Shown here: one piece after another, positions 45,561 through 56,159 of the stretch
How the letters are laid out: each line of letters begins with the position of its first letter
Numbering within the stretch: the stretch's first letter is position 1
Notes under the pieces: model-generated
Seen by the model: only the letters and a program-made list of their open reading frames with translations
What the model was told of the DNA's origin: nothing
Database searches by the model: none
Source of the DNA: Bactrocera neohumeralis
Taxonomy: Eukaryota; Arthropoda; Insecta; Diptera; Tephritidae
Reading direction: 5' to 3'
Assembly: GCF_024586455.1 (NCBI RefSeq)
Contig: NC_065920.1
Span: 47,699,824-47,763,823, forward strand
Length of the DNA: 64,000 bases
Position numbers and translations under genes: made by a program

Positions 45561-47304
45561 CTATTTTTTGTATGGAGATAATATTTGATATACCAATTTT
45601 TTCGGAGATAATATTATTACCTTTGGCATGGATTCTTCTTCTTCTTTACTTACTGCGATAATAGCCCAGTTTACAACAGCGCGCCAGTCGTTACTTCTTT
45701 TCACTACGTGGCGCCAATTGGATATTCCAAGCGAAACCAGGTCCTTCTCCACCTGGTCCTTCCAACGGAGTGGAGGTCTTCCTCTTCCTCTGCTTCCCCC
45801 GGCAGGTACTGCGTCGAATATTTTCAGAGCTGGAGTGTTTTCGTCCATCCGGACAACATGACCTAGCCAGCGTAGCCGCTGTTTTTTTAATTCGTTGAAC
45901 TTGTCAATGTCGTCATATATCTCATACAGCTCATCGTTCCATCGAATGCTATATTCGCCGTGGCCATAAATCTTTCGCAGAACTTTTCTCTCTAAAACTC
46001 GCAACGTCGACTCATCAGCTGTTGTCATCGTCCAGGCCTCTGCACCATATAGCAGGACGGCAATTATGAGTGACTTATGGAGTTTAGTTTTTGTTCGTCG
46101 AGAAAGGACTTTGATTCTCAATTGCCTGCTCAGTCCAAAGTAGCAACTGTTGGCAAGAGCAATCCTGCGTTGGATTTCCAAGCAGACATTGTGAGTGGTG
46201 TTTACGTTGGTTCCAAGATAGACGAAATTATGTACAACTTCGAAGTTATGACTGTCAACAGTGACATGAGAGCCAAGTCGCGAGTGCGACGACTGTTTGT
46301 TTGATGACTGGAGATATTTCGTCTTGCCCTCGTTCACTGCCAGACCCATTTGCATTGCTTCCTTGTCCAGTCTGGAGAAAGCAGAACTAACGGCGCGGGT
46401 GTTGAGGCCGATGATATCAATATCATCGGCATACGCCAGCATGCAACCTTATAAAATATTGTACCTGTTCGATTAAGTTCTGCAGCTCAAATTATATTCT
46501 CCAGCAGCTGGTGGAAGAAGTCGCACGATACGGAGTCGCCTTGTCTGAAACCTCGTTTGGTATCGAACGGCTCGGAGAGATCCTTCCCGATCCTGACGGA
46601 GCTTTTGGTGTTACTCAATGTCAGTTTACACAGCCGTATTAGTTTTGCGGGAATACCAAATTCAGACATCGCGGCATAAAGGCAGCTTCTTTTCGTGCTG
46701 TCGAAAGCAGCTTTGAAATCGACAAAGAGGTGGTGTGTGTCGATTCTCCTTTCACGGGTCTTTTCCAAGATTTGGCGCATAGTGAATATCTGGTCGGTTG
46801 TTGATTTGCCACACTGATAAGGTCCAATCAGTCTGTTGATGTTGTGCTTTAATCTTTCACACAATAATCTCGATAGAACCTTACATTTGATGTTGAGGAG
46901 ACTTATCCCACGGTAATTGGCACAAATTGTGGAGTTTCCTCTTTTGTGGATTGGGCAGAGCAATCGTTGGGCATGCTTTCGTCCGACCATATTCCACAAA
47001 GAAGCTGATGCATGCTCCTTATAAGTATTCGAACTTCTTCATGGTCGGGCAATGGAACGTCTGCTCCATCGTCATCGATTGGGGAATCGGGTTCTCCTTC
47101 TCCTGGTGTTGTGTGTTCACTGCCATTCAGCAGGCTGGAGAAGTGTTCCCTCCATAATTTAAGTATGCTCTGGGCATCGGAGACTAGATTACCTTTGGGG
47201 GTTTTACAGGAACCGGTCTTGAAACCTTCTATAAGCCGCCGCATTTTTTCGTAGAATTTTCGAGCATTACCTCTGTCGGCCAGCTTATCAAGCTCTTCAT
47301 ACAT
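45561..47304 (-). pseudogene. RTE reverse transcriptase and C-terminal domain, three open segments
   Basis: Segment 47304-46903 (133 residues) is the linker with KLWREHFSSLLNGSE and SMHQLLCGIWSDESMP. Segment 46999-46487 (170 residues) is the reverse transcriptase fingers and palm: CPIHKRGNSTICANYRGI, LFVDFKAAFDSTKRS (motif A), AMSEFGIPAKLIRLCKLTL and RQGDSVSCDFFHQLLE. Segment 46442-45561 (293 residues) begins LAYADDIDIIGLN (motif C, both Asp kept) and continues GLAVNEGKTKYLQSS, SLIIAVLLYGAEAWTM, IRWNDELYEIYDDID, RLRWLGHVVRMDENTP and WKDQVEKDLVSLGISNWRHV. Each segment is in a different frame, so at least two frameshifts separate them. The upstream endonuclease is absent. The 293-residue segment overruns the family end into flanking sequence. 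Confidence 0.87.
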
Positions 47305-47305
47305 A
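45628..47305 (-). mobile_element. RTE-type LINE, copy F
   Basis: Minus-strand copy from the linker (MYEELDKLADRGNARKFYE) to a 3' tail AGTAAAGAAGAAGAAGAATC (minus strand). 5'-truncated at nearly the same linker position as copy B. It has the best-preserved C-terminal half in the window. It is inserted in a family-beta repeat. Confidence 0.88.
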
Positions 47306-47873
47306 AGCTACAGTTAACCGATCTGATCAATTTCTTCGAAAATTTGATTTTTGCCTTAGAAAAAAATCTATACCAAATTTCGTGAAGATATATCTTGTCA
47401 AATGAAAGTTTTCCATTCGATTCCGATTATTCACAGCTATATGATTCCGATCTGAACAATTTCTTCGAGTTTTTCCTTAGAAAAAAATCTGTACCAAATT
47501 TCTATATGCTTTAGTAAGCCGATGTCAACAATTTCTTCGTATATTACATTATTATCTTAGAAAATAACCTGTGCCAACTTTTGTGAAGATACATTGTCAA
47601 ATGTGAAAGTTTTTCATACAAGAACTTGATTCCGATCGTTCAGTTTGTATGGCAGCTATATGTTATAGTGGTCCGATCTCGGCAGTTCCGACAAATAAGC
47701 AGCTTCTTGAAGAGAAAATGACGTTGCAAAATTTCAAAACGATATCTTATAAACTGAGAGACTAGTTCGTATACATATATGCAGACGGACAGACTGACAG
47801 ACATACGGACATGGCTAAATCGACTCAGCTCAACATAATGTTCATTAATATATACATTAGGGTGTCCGCTATT

Positions 47874-48922
47874 TACCAAATTGATTATTTTTGACGAGAC
47901 GCCCCCTAAACTTTTAGTTTTCCATCTAAAAAAAGATATCAGACCATAAAAAGTCCTTAATTTTCATAATAAACCTTGCCCCAAACACGATACATTTCCC
48001 ATTGAAATTACATGGGATTTTGCCACTTTTTACGAATATTTTTTTTTCTCTGGAACTTTCTCGTTTGTAGGAATAAAAAAGTCATATTCTTGTACAGAAT
48101 TGAATGCTTTACAAAAAAAGTCTGGACAATTTTTCGTTATACTCACTCCTTTAAAAGTTATTCTAGGTTACAGTTAACTTCTGATTAATTTCTGGAATTT
48201 TCGAACTTTTACGGCAAATTGAATTGTTTATTCTATTTATTCTAAAAAATATAATTTCTCTGAAACATGAAGAGTAATTAATCACATGTTGTTAACGATT
48301 AATAATAAGTTCATTTAATTTATACTGTGCAATTTGGCATCAGCATTATCCAGGTACACGCTCCCTATCTGGCATCATCATGATCAGGTGACTCATTTTC
48401 TACCGTTGTTTGGGTCAGACCATTGTGCAGTATACAAAAACAACTAGAAGCACAATTATCAGGTGATGCGTTTTAGATTGGCACATCAAAAAAAATATTC
48501 AAATGTAACCTCGGAATGTTTAACAAAGGAAATCTGATGTACTCAAATGGTTTAAAATTGATTTGATTTGCAAACTTTTGAATTTTACAAAAAAAATTCA
48601 ATTTTGCCGTATAAGTTCGAAAATTCCAGAAATTAATCAGAAGTTAACTTTAACCTTGAATAACTTTTAGAGGAGTGAGTATAACGAAAAATCTCTTTTT
48701 TTGTAATTAAGATTCTGTGAATATGACTTTCTTATTCACAAACGAGAAAGTTCCAGAGAAAAAAAATATTCGGGAAAAGTGGCAAAATCATGTAATTTCA
48801 ATGGGAAATGTATCGTGTTTGGGGCAAGGTTTATTATGAAAATTTTTTTATGGTCTGATATTTTTTTTAGATGGAAAACTAAAAGTTTAGGGGGCGTCTC
48901 GTCAAAAATAATCAATTTGGTA
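47874..48922. mobile_element. fold-back element with ~350-bp inverted arms
   Basis: The left arm 47874-48226 and right arm 48595-48922 are inverted copies: TACCAAATTGATTATTTTTG, GACGAGACGCCCCCTAAAC, TTGCCCCAAACACGATAC, GGAACTTTCTCGTTTG and GAAGTTAAC-type text all recur as complements. The arms differ by scattered substitutions and small indels. The central 370 bp (48227-48594) has no reading frame. Short GCC-type flanks (CCG on both sides, 47867-47869 and 48941-48943 if the TAA-repeat side is included) may be a target duplication. It interrupts or abuts the family-beta repeat. Confidence 0.82.
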
Positions 48923-48944
48923 ATAATAATAATAAAAATAGCCG

Positions 48945-50923
48945 CTCAACTGCTTTACTGCCTCTTATTTTACCCGTCAAGTGTTGCAAAAATTATCAGA
49001 ACTTCGTGAGACACCTTTCATCGAGTCTCTTAACCGTTGTATTGTCCCTACTTCTTACATTTTTTGTTGGGTTCCTTTCCTTGCTTGCATTTCTTTGCGC
49101 TTGCTTATTGCTGAACCGTACAAATTACGAAGTCAAAAATCACCTAGCCAAAGCTGCCGTGATTACTGCCTTCAATGTCGTTTAGATACATTTTCTTCTA
49201 GCAGTTTTATACCCCTTCTTCACTTCGCCCTCCCCTATTGTTGGTTTCGTGCTGAGCTTTCTTGCTATACACATCTTTCCAGTTGCAGTACGACTTTTTA
49301 ACCTTTTCTTGGTTCCTGCTGCTAGTTTTTATATTTTAGTTTTTGAAATTTATATTTTCTTCCTTGGCATTGTGACAAACATCATTCGTCCTTTTACCGA
49401 GTTCCTGGCTTGTGCGTAGCTATATATGTATTTTTGTGTCCTCATAGAATGACACCCAACCGTTTGAAATTGTAAGCTCAAAAAAAAAAAAATCAACGCT
49501 TAAAGCGAAACCATTGGAAAGGTTTAAAAACTATTTCATCCCAATTTCCGCTCCCGCCCTTTGTCTCCGCTGCAATTTTTTCCTCTTTCCTCTGTTTCTT
49601 GCTGTTTCCCTTCCGTCCTTAACTGCAAATAATCATTAAAGATTAGTGGAAATCATTCGTTAACGATTTGAAAGATAAGAAAAATAATAACAAAGCGGTT
49701 CAACTGAATTAAATATCAAAGAAACCAGATTCCAAAGTAGTGTGGTGAGTTTAAACAATTATTTCTTCATTGCTTCTGGCTTTTTTGGAGTCTGACTAAA
49801 TTAGCTCAACTGCTTCCAAGATTACCTACCATAGTGAGTACTTAAGAGAATAATAATGATCCTGCAGTCGTAAAATTAGTCGACAAAGTATATTTCATAA
49901 TTACATGGAAAAAATGCACTGGTAAGAAACAGGTCTATTTGAGCAGTTTTTTGGGAGCCTAAGTAAACTTTTTAGAACTCGAAGCGATAAGAATAATAAA
50001 AAGAGCACTGTTTGAAGTGATAGACTTTCAGGTACGCTCCCAACTCTTTTCACGCAAAACAAAAGACTCTGAAAACAAGAGAAGAGTTTCACTTCAGGTT
50101 TATAGAACTTAGGAGAGGTAAGAAAGATAAGGTCACTTGAGAGCATTCATCGGCATTGAGAGTGAATAATATTTATTATCGTTATTATTTACAAAAACAG
50201 TCGAATTTCAACAAACCGTAAAAAGCTTTCGAGTTAAACCGTAACTGAACCCATTTATATACACTAATTAGTGAACAAAGAATGTTTTAGTTGCTTGGAT
50301 GTTAATTTTCCGAAACAAATTTTATTTACCGTTATTATTTCAATTAGTTATGGCATACCACCGACTTAAAATATAATATATATGTGTATCTCAAATCCTT
50401 CCAAATCCGCACATACTAGTAGCTTAAGTCTGTTTAAATCATTAGAGGTTTGACGTTATAATCAAAGCCCCTTGTAGACTGTTATCAAATAGAGGATTTA
50501 GTTAAACTTATTCAATTAAGTCACAGCTTGTGGTTAATTCTTACGCCAAGTTAACGAAGCATTGAGTCAGTAATTAGCGGAGATCTTTAGCTATATATAC
50601 AATACACTTAAATTAATTTATTGTCTAAGCTTATTCACTCAAAAGGAAGGAGATAAGGATGGTTACAAATTTTATTTGTATATACATATATATTCATATC
50701 TGCAGATATTCTTGACAATATATGTTTTTGCTCTTTTTATGTGTCATTGCATTTGCTATGTATATTAAATACTTGAATTGAATTTTTAACGCAGACTGCT
50801 TCTAACAGCACAGCAGGTCATGAATTAATCTTGTCGCTTAATTGTCATCATCAACTGTGATACTTACGAATACACACAATACAATTAGTACGCCTTAATT
50901 GTAGTATACATTTACATTACTTT
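48945..50923. other. stretch without recognisable gene
   Basis: About 2 kb. A plus-strand frame at 48981-49301 (106 codons) and others show no known domain. Some C/T-rich text at 49540-49620. No repeat family match. Confidence 0.5.
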
Positions 50924-51891
50924 GTATACTCTCGCAACAAAGTTGCTAAGGAGAGTATTATAGTTTTGTTCCCATAACGGTTGTTTGCTAAAACTAAAAG
51001 AGTCAGATATAAGGTTATATATACCAAAGTGATCAGGGTGACGAGTAGAGTTGTAATCCGGATGTCTGTCTGTCCGTCCGTCCGTCCGTGAAAGCTGTAA
51101 CTTGAGTAAAAATTGAGACATCATGATGAAACTTGGTACACGTATTTCTTGGCTCCATAAGAAGGCTAAATTCGAAGATGGGCAAAATCGGCCCACTGCC
51201 ACGCCCCCAAAATGGCGAAAACCGAAAACCTGTAAAGTGTCATAACTAAGCCATAAATATACGTAAAGATGTTAAAGTGAAATTTGGACGTAATTTTTTT
51301 GGAAAAGTGGGCGTGGCCCCGCCCCCTACTAAGTTGTTTGTACATATCTCGGAAACTACTATAGCTATATTCAACCACACTCTATAGAGTCGTTCCTTCA
51401 GGCATTTACATATACAGTTCAAGAAGAAGAAATCGGATAATAACCACGCCCACCTCCCCTACAAAGGTTATGTTGAAAATCACTAAAAGTGCGTTAACCG
51501 CTGCACCCAGGCTTTTAATTAAAAATTGAAAATGGGCGTGGCGTCGCCCACTTATGGACCAAAAACCATATCACAGGAACTACTCAACCGATTTCAATGA
51601 AATTCGGTATATAATATTTTCTTCACACCCTGATGACATGTACGAAATATGAGAGAATTCGGTTAACAACCACGCCTTCTTCCAATATAACGCTATTTTG
51701 AATTCTATCTGATGCCTTCTCTGTATAATATATACATTAGGAACCAATGATGATAGCGGAATAAAACTTTACACAAATACGGTATTTGAAAAATATGTAA
51801 ATGACGGATAATGAAATCTCGATTATCACTTTATCATGCGAGAGTATAAAATGTTCGGTGACACCCGAACTTAGCCCTTCCTTACTTGTTT
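50924..51891 (-). repeat. family-alpha dispersed repeat, copy 2 (complete)
   Basis: Complement of copies 1 and 3. Plus-strand left edge is TATACTCTCGCAAC / AAAGTTGCTAAGGAGAG, right edge GCGAGAGTATAAAATGTTCG, GTGACACCCGAACTTAGCCC and TTCCTTACTTGTT. Inner landmarks are the array complement at 51071-51090, ACTGCCACGCCCCCAAAATG, GGGCGTGGCCCCGCCCCC and GATGCCTTCTCTGTATAATA, the undisturbed site where copy 1 carries a mariner. Confidence 0.87.
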
Positions 51892-52084
51892 AATTTAGAC
51901 AAGTATTCTATTTGTATAAAAACGTGTCTTTGGTGTAGAAGAGAAGGGAGAAATTAAATTGAAAAGAATAAGAAAAGATGAAAGAGATGTGTGATTGCCG
52001 GAAAATTGGCGAAGCGGTTAAGTAGGACATCTTGGCCATACAAACTCTGCAGTCTTCAGGCCGCACTGAGTGTCTTTTCTTGCT
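51892..52084. other. short unassigned stretch
   Basis: About 190 bp between two repeats. GGCGAAGCGGTTAAGTAGG has a slight tRNA-like look, but no cloverleaf with matching arms can be made from the neighbouring sequence. Confidence 0.4.
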
Positions 52085-52775
52085 TTGGCGCTTTTAACTC
52101 GAGTTTTATATTCGTTTGAATGTTTGCAATTGTCCCATTTAATGCTTTCAACAGCAACTATGTATATATAAAGTGGTATTACAGAAACACTTCCAAAGAA
52201 ATTAATTTAGTAGAAAATTGTCTGTTGCGCTTGCTTGCGTCACAGGCTTAAACTGTTCGTGTTGCTATTTTTAACGACTTTTTCACAACGGACGCATCTT
52301 TTAAATTTGTACCTCTAGGTACATATCCGGTTCTTATTACTAAAACTATTTTTTTATGTAGCATTTCCGATCAAATCCTTAGGTACTCAAATCCTCTGTC
52401 TGCTGTTTTATCAGATTCAACCTATTTCTCAGAAGGAAACTTAATCGTCCCGCAATTTTATACGACATACAATACTTGCCACGTTGAAGCCACTGCGTAT
52501 ACGCCTCAAGACTTTCATTTCCTGGCAAATTTCACAGTTCGTTTATTGTTGCGCTGCGCCTGGGGGTCATTATTGCAGCGTTTGTAGCTTTAAGTAGGTA
52601 GGTATGGCCCCGGGCAAAATAAATATTATGCGTCTTCAGCGAGGGACGTGGAGTTGGTACGAAAAGGGTTTGAGCGCTAAGCTTACAATTTAATGATTTT
52701 AATATAGGTATGAGTGATTGCCACGAAAATGGGTTTTTTGTGCAAATGGGTATCCAACTGGGCATATGTTTCTTA
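52085..52775 (+). repeat. family-delta dispersed repeat, copy 3
   Basis: Same order as 23085-23850: TTAACTCGAGTTTTATATTC, AAATTGTCTGTTGCGCTTG, CACTGCGTATACGCC, ACTTTCATTTCCTGGC, TGCGCCTGGGGGTCATTATT, AGTAGGTAGGTATGGCCC and TGAGTGATTGCCACGAAAAT. No gene recognised. Confidence 0.75.
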
Positions 52776-53383
52776 TTATGCATATTAAACAGAAAAGTTT
52801 TCTCGTCACTTCAGTGTTGATTTAAATCGGACTTATGAACACTTAAAATAAGAAAATATGTAATGCCTCTTAGCTAGCTAGGTTGGTTACTAAAGCTTAA
52901 GTTGCTTAGATTTTCTGACAGTTCTCTCGAGCCATAGAAAACTTCAAAACTATACTCAATAACAAGGTTGAGTCAGACCGAATAAGTCCCGCATTATAAT
53001 AAATTTAGCTGACAACTTAAGATTGCGTCACGAAAGCAACTAAATATTACCGTCACAGAATACTAACCGCAGCTAGAATGCTGTCAAAGCTGCATGATAT
53101 TTCACTCAATTACCCAAGTAATTGGTAGGATAGATGTGACTACCACTGCCGCAAAATATGCTCCCTGGTAAAAAAGGACAAAAGAGAACGGAAATAAGTG
53201 TGAATAACAAATGAAATCGAGAATTAGGTGATATCTTTGATATCTCAAAAAATGCATATTTGTTTCCCTGGAAAAAGTCAGCACGGGGGCTTTTTAATGC
53301 ACATGGAATTTTTTTTCGACTGTTTGCAAACACCGCCTACTTGTTATATGCGAGTAATTTTATTCCTAAGCTAGATCGTTTGT
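52776..53383. other. stretch without recognisable gene
   Basis: About 0.6 kb, no recognised gene or repeat. Confidence 0.5.
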
Positions 53384-54600
53384 TCCTATTCTTTATTGGC
53401 TTAGACAAAGCTTACGCGATTATAGTCGAGTAAACAACAGCGCTCCAGTCGTTTCTTCTTTTTGCTACGTCCTTCTCCACTTGGTCCTTCCAACGGAGTG
53501 GAGGTCTTCCTCTTCCTCTGCTTCACCCGGCGGGTACTGCGTCGAATACTTTCAAAGCTGGAGTGTTTCGTCCATTCGGACGACATGACCTAGCCAGCGT
53601 AGTCGCTGTCTTTTAATTCACTGAACTCTGCCAATGTCATCGTATATGTCGTACAGCTCATCGTTCTATCGAATGCGATATTCGCTGTGGCCAACGCGCA
53701 AGGGTCCATAACACTTTCGCAGACATTTCTTTCGAAAACTTGCAACGTCGCCTCATTAGTTGTTGTCATCGTCCAAGCCTCTGCACCATTTAGCAGGACG
53801 GGAATTATGAGTGACCTATAGAGTTTGGCTTTTGTTCGTCCAGAGAGGACTTTACTTTTCAACTCAATCGGAAGTAGCACCGGTTGGCAAGAGCTATCCT
53901 GCGTTGGATTTCCAGGCTGACATTGTTGGTGGTGTTTACGCTGGTTCCAAGATAGACGAAATTATCTACAACTTCAAAGTTATGACTGTCAACAGTGACA
54001 TGAGAACCAAGTCGCGAGTGCGACGACTGTTTGTTTGATGACAGGAGATATTTCGTCTTGCCCTCGTTTACTGCCAGACCCATTTCTTTTGCATCCTTGT
54101 CCAGCCTGGAGAAAGCAGAACTAACGGCGCGGGTGTTGTGGCCGATGATATCAATATCATCGGCATACGCCAGCAGCTGTACACTCTTATAGAAGATGGT
54201 ACCTGCTCTATTTAGTTCTGCAGCTCGAATTATTTTCTCCAGAAGCAGGTTGAAGAAGTCGCATGATAGGGAGTCGCCTAGTCTGAAACCTCGTTTTGTA
54301 TCGAACGGCTCGAAGAGGTCCTTTCCGATCCTGACGGTCAGTTTACACAGCCGTATTAGTTTTGCGGGATACCAAATTCAGACATCGCGGCATAAGGGCA
54401 GCTCCTTTTCGTGCTGTCGAAAGCAGCTTTGAAATCGACGAAGAGGTGGTGTGTGTCGATTCTTCTTTCACGGGTCTTTTCCAAAAACTGGCGCATGTGA
54501 ATATCTGGTCGGTTGCTGATTTGCCAGATCTAAAGCCTCATACTCACGCATTTCGGCCTCTTTCTTTTTGTCTGTAAATGCGTCGCGTTCCCTCTTCAAC
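53384..54600 (-). mobile_element. RTE-type LINE, copy G
   Basis: Minus-strand copy from a small linker piece (54545-54600, the complement of GAGGCCGAAATGCGTGAG) to the 3' end. The segment between that linker and the fingers of the reverse transcriptase (near 54540) is deleted, as are parts of the C-terminal domain near 53470. The tail on the minus strand is degraded (CCAATAAAGAATAGG). Confidence 0.82.
53401..54560 (-). pseudogene. RTE reverse transcriptase and C-terminal domain, broken
   Basis: Minus-strand text in several frames gives AYADDIDIIGHNTRAVSSA (motif C kept), 54083-53859 MGLAVNEGKTKYLLSSNKQ with VTVDSHNFEVVDNFVYLGTS, 53880-53590 KVLSGRTKAKLYRSLIIPVL with GAEAWTMTTTNEATLQVFER, and 53586-53401 the end with SSFESIRRSTRRVKQRKRK. 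A deletion removes KSSVRIGK-type text near 54340. Dead copy with many frame changes. Confidence 0.8.
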
Positions 54601-54689
54601 TAAATTCACCATATTAAATTTTTAAGAGTTTATAATTCTTATAAAAATATTTTTTTCTGAGATTTAGTATATTTGATTAAATTTTCTAA

Positions 54690-54849
54690 ACAACACATAT
54701 TAAAACAATATTTTTAGACGTAACCTTTCTTTAACCTGTGTTGCTTTCTTATCAAATTTGCAAATTTGGACTTTTCGAATGGCGACAGGAGTAGCCCACA
54801 AACTCCAACAACTCTAATAAACCAGAGCTATAATCAGAGCTAATGTATA
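54690..54849. repeat. dispersed segment shared with 40610-41215
   Basis: CACATATTAAAACAATATTT, TTGCTTTCTTATCAAATTTG, CTCCAACAACTCTAATAAACC and AGAGCTATAATC follow the order at 40610-41215. The DD41D element starts at its right edge, so this is the target of that insertion. Confidence 0.5.
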
Positions 54850-54851
54850 TA

Positions 54852-56157
54852 TCGGGTGATTTTTTAAGAGCTTGATAACTTTTTTTAAAAAAAAAACGCA
54901 TAAAATTTGCAAAATCTCATCGGTTCTTTATTTGAAACGTTAGATTGGTTCATGACATTTACTTTTTGAAGATAATTTCATTTAAATGTTGACCGCGGCT
55001 GCGTCTTAGGTGGTCCATTCGGAAAGTCCAATTTTGGGCAACTTTTTCGAGCATTTCGGCCGGAATAGCCCGAATTTCTTCGGAAATGTTGTCTTCCAAA
55101 GCTGGAATAGTTGCTGGCTTATTTCTGTAGACTTTAGACTTGACGTAGCCCCACAAAAAATAGTCTAAAGGCGTTAAATCGCATGATCTTGGTGACCAAC
55201 TTACGGGTCCATTTCTTGAGATGAATTGTTCTCTGAAGTTTTCCCTCAAAATGACCATAGAATCGCGAGCTGTGTGGCATGTAGCGCCATCTTGTTGAAA
55301 CCACATGTCAACCAAGTTCAGTTCTTCCATTTTTGGCAACAAAAAGTTTGTTAGCATCGAACGATAGCGATCGCCATTCACCGTAACGTTGCGTCCAACA
55401 GCATCTTTGAAAAAATACGGTCCAATGATTCCACCAGCGTACAAACCACACCAAACAGTGCATTTTTCGGGATGCATGGGCAGTTCTTGAACGGCTTCTG
55501 GTTGCTCTTCACCCCAAATGCGGCAATTTTTCTTATTTACGTAGCCATTCAACCAGAAATGAGCCTCATCGCTGAACAAAATTTGTCGATAAAAAAGCGG
55601 ATTTTCTGCCAACTTTTCTAGGGCCCATTCACTGAAAATTCGACGTTGTGGCAGATCGTTCGGCTTCAGTTCTTGCACGAGCTGTATTTTATACGGTTTT
55701 ACACCAAGATCTTTGCGTAAAATCTTCCATGTGGTCGAATAACACAAACCCAATTGCTGCGAACGGCGACGAATCGACATTTCACGGTCTTCAGCCACAC
55801 TCTCAGAAACAGACGCAATATTCTCTTCTGTACGCACTGTACGCATTCGTGTGGTTGGTTTAATGTCCAATAAAGTAAACTGAGTGCGAAACTTGGTCAC
55901 AATCGCATTAATTGTTTGCTCACTTGGTCGATTATGTAGACCATAAATCGGACGTAAAGCGCGAAACACATTTCGAACCGAACACTGATTTTGGTAATAA
56001 AATTCAATGATTTGCAAGCGTTGCTCGTTAGTAAGTCTATTCATGATGAAATGTCAAAGCATACTGAGCATCTTTCTCTTTGACACCATGTCTGAAATCC
56101 CACGTGATCTGTCAAATACTAATGCATGAAAATCCTAACCTCAAAAAAATCACCCGA
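54852..56157 (-). mobile_element. complete DD41D (rosa-type) Tc1/mariner transposon
   Basis: TA at 54850-54851, then TCGGGTGATTTTTT. At the right, AAAAAATCACCCGA ends at 56157, followed by TA at 56158-56159. So the terminal repeats begin TCGGGTGATTTTTT and the target duplication is TA. The 1306-bp element contains one uninterrupted transposase gene. Non-coding flanks are 107 bp at its 3' side and 113 bp at its 5' side. Decayed relatives are at 14627-15150 and 27616-27745. Confidence 0.93.
54959..56044 (-). CDS. DD41D (rosa-type) IS630-Tc1-mariner transposase, intact
   Basis: A 361-residue open frame, the normal length for the family, on the minus strand. The N-terminus (MNRLTNEQRLQIIEFYYQNQ, then VRNVFRALRPIYG) and residues 80-125 (MSIRRRSQQLGL, TTWKILRKDLGVKPY) form the two helix-turn-helix DNA-binding parts. 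The catalytic residues are Asp159 (ILFSDEAHFWLNGYVNKK), Asp252 (MWFQQDGATCHTA) and Asp294 (CDLTPLDYFLWGYVKSK). There are 41 residues between the last two, hence DD41D, the class known from the rosa element of Ceratitis and from visitor-like elements. The enzyme would cut and paste its own element at TA sites in the nucleus. The start chosen is the first Met, 113 bp inside the element end. No stop or frameshift is present, so the copy is recent and possibly active. Whether it is expressed cannot be seen. Confidence 0.93.
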   Translation of the reverse strand: MNRLTNEQRLQIIEFYYQNQCSVRNVFRALRPIYGLHNRPSEQTINAIVTKFRTQFTLLDIKPTTRMRTVRTEENIASVSESVAEDREMSIRRRSQQLGLCYSTTWKILRKDLGVKPYKIQLVQELKPNDLPQRRIFSEWALEKLAENPLFYRQILFSDEAHFWLNGYVNKKNCRIWGEEQPEAVQELPMHPEKCTVWCGLYAGGIIGPYFFKDAVGRNVTVNGDRYRSMLTNFLLPKMEELNLVDMWFQQDGATCHTARDSMVILRENFREQFISRNGPVSWSPRSCDLTPLDYFLWGYVKSKVYRNKPATIPALEDNISEEIRAIPAEMLEKVAQNWTFRMDHLRRSRGQHLNEIIFKK

Positions 56158-56159
56158 TA

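Larger units (their letters stand above)
45507..47870 (+). repeat. family-beta dispersed repeat split by RTE copy F
   Basis: The left end AACAAGAAAAAACGTTAACT is at 45507-45610. The rest resumes at about 47306 (CAGTTAACCGATCTGATCAA) and runs through GTTTGTATGGCAGCTATATG, AGTGGTCCGATCTCGGC and AGACGGACAGACTGACAG to 47870, where the fold-back element begins. Between 47317 and 47590 a unit of 70-130 bp (AACAATTTCTTCG, CTTAGAAAAAAATCT, ACCAAATTTC) is present about three times, whereas the copy at 31961 has it once. Confidence 0.65.

Noticed and set aside
52010..52080. tRNA-like text (GGCGAAGCGGTTAAGTAGG)
   Set aside because: No matching acceptor and T arms can be found around it.
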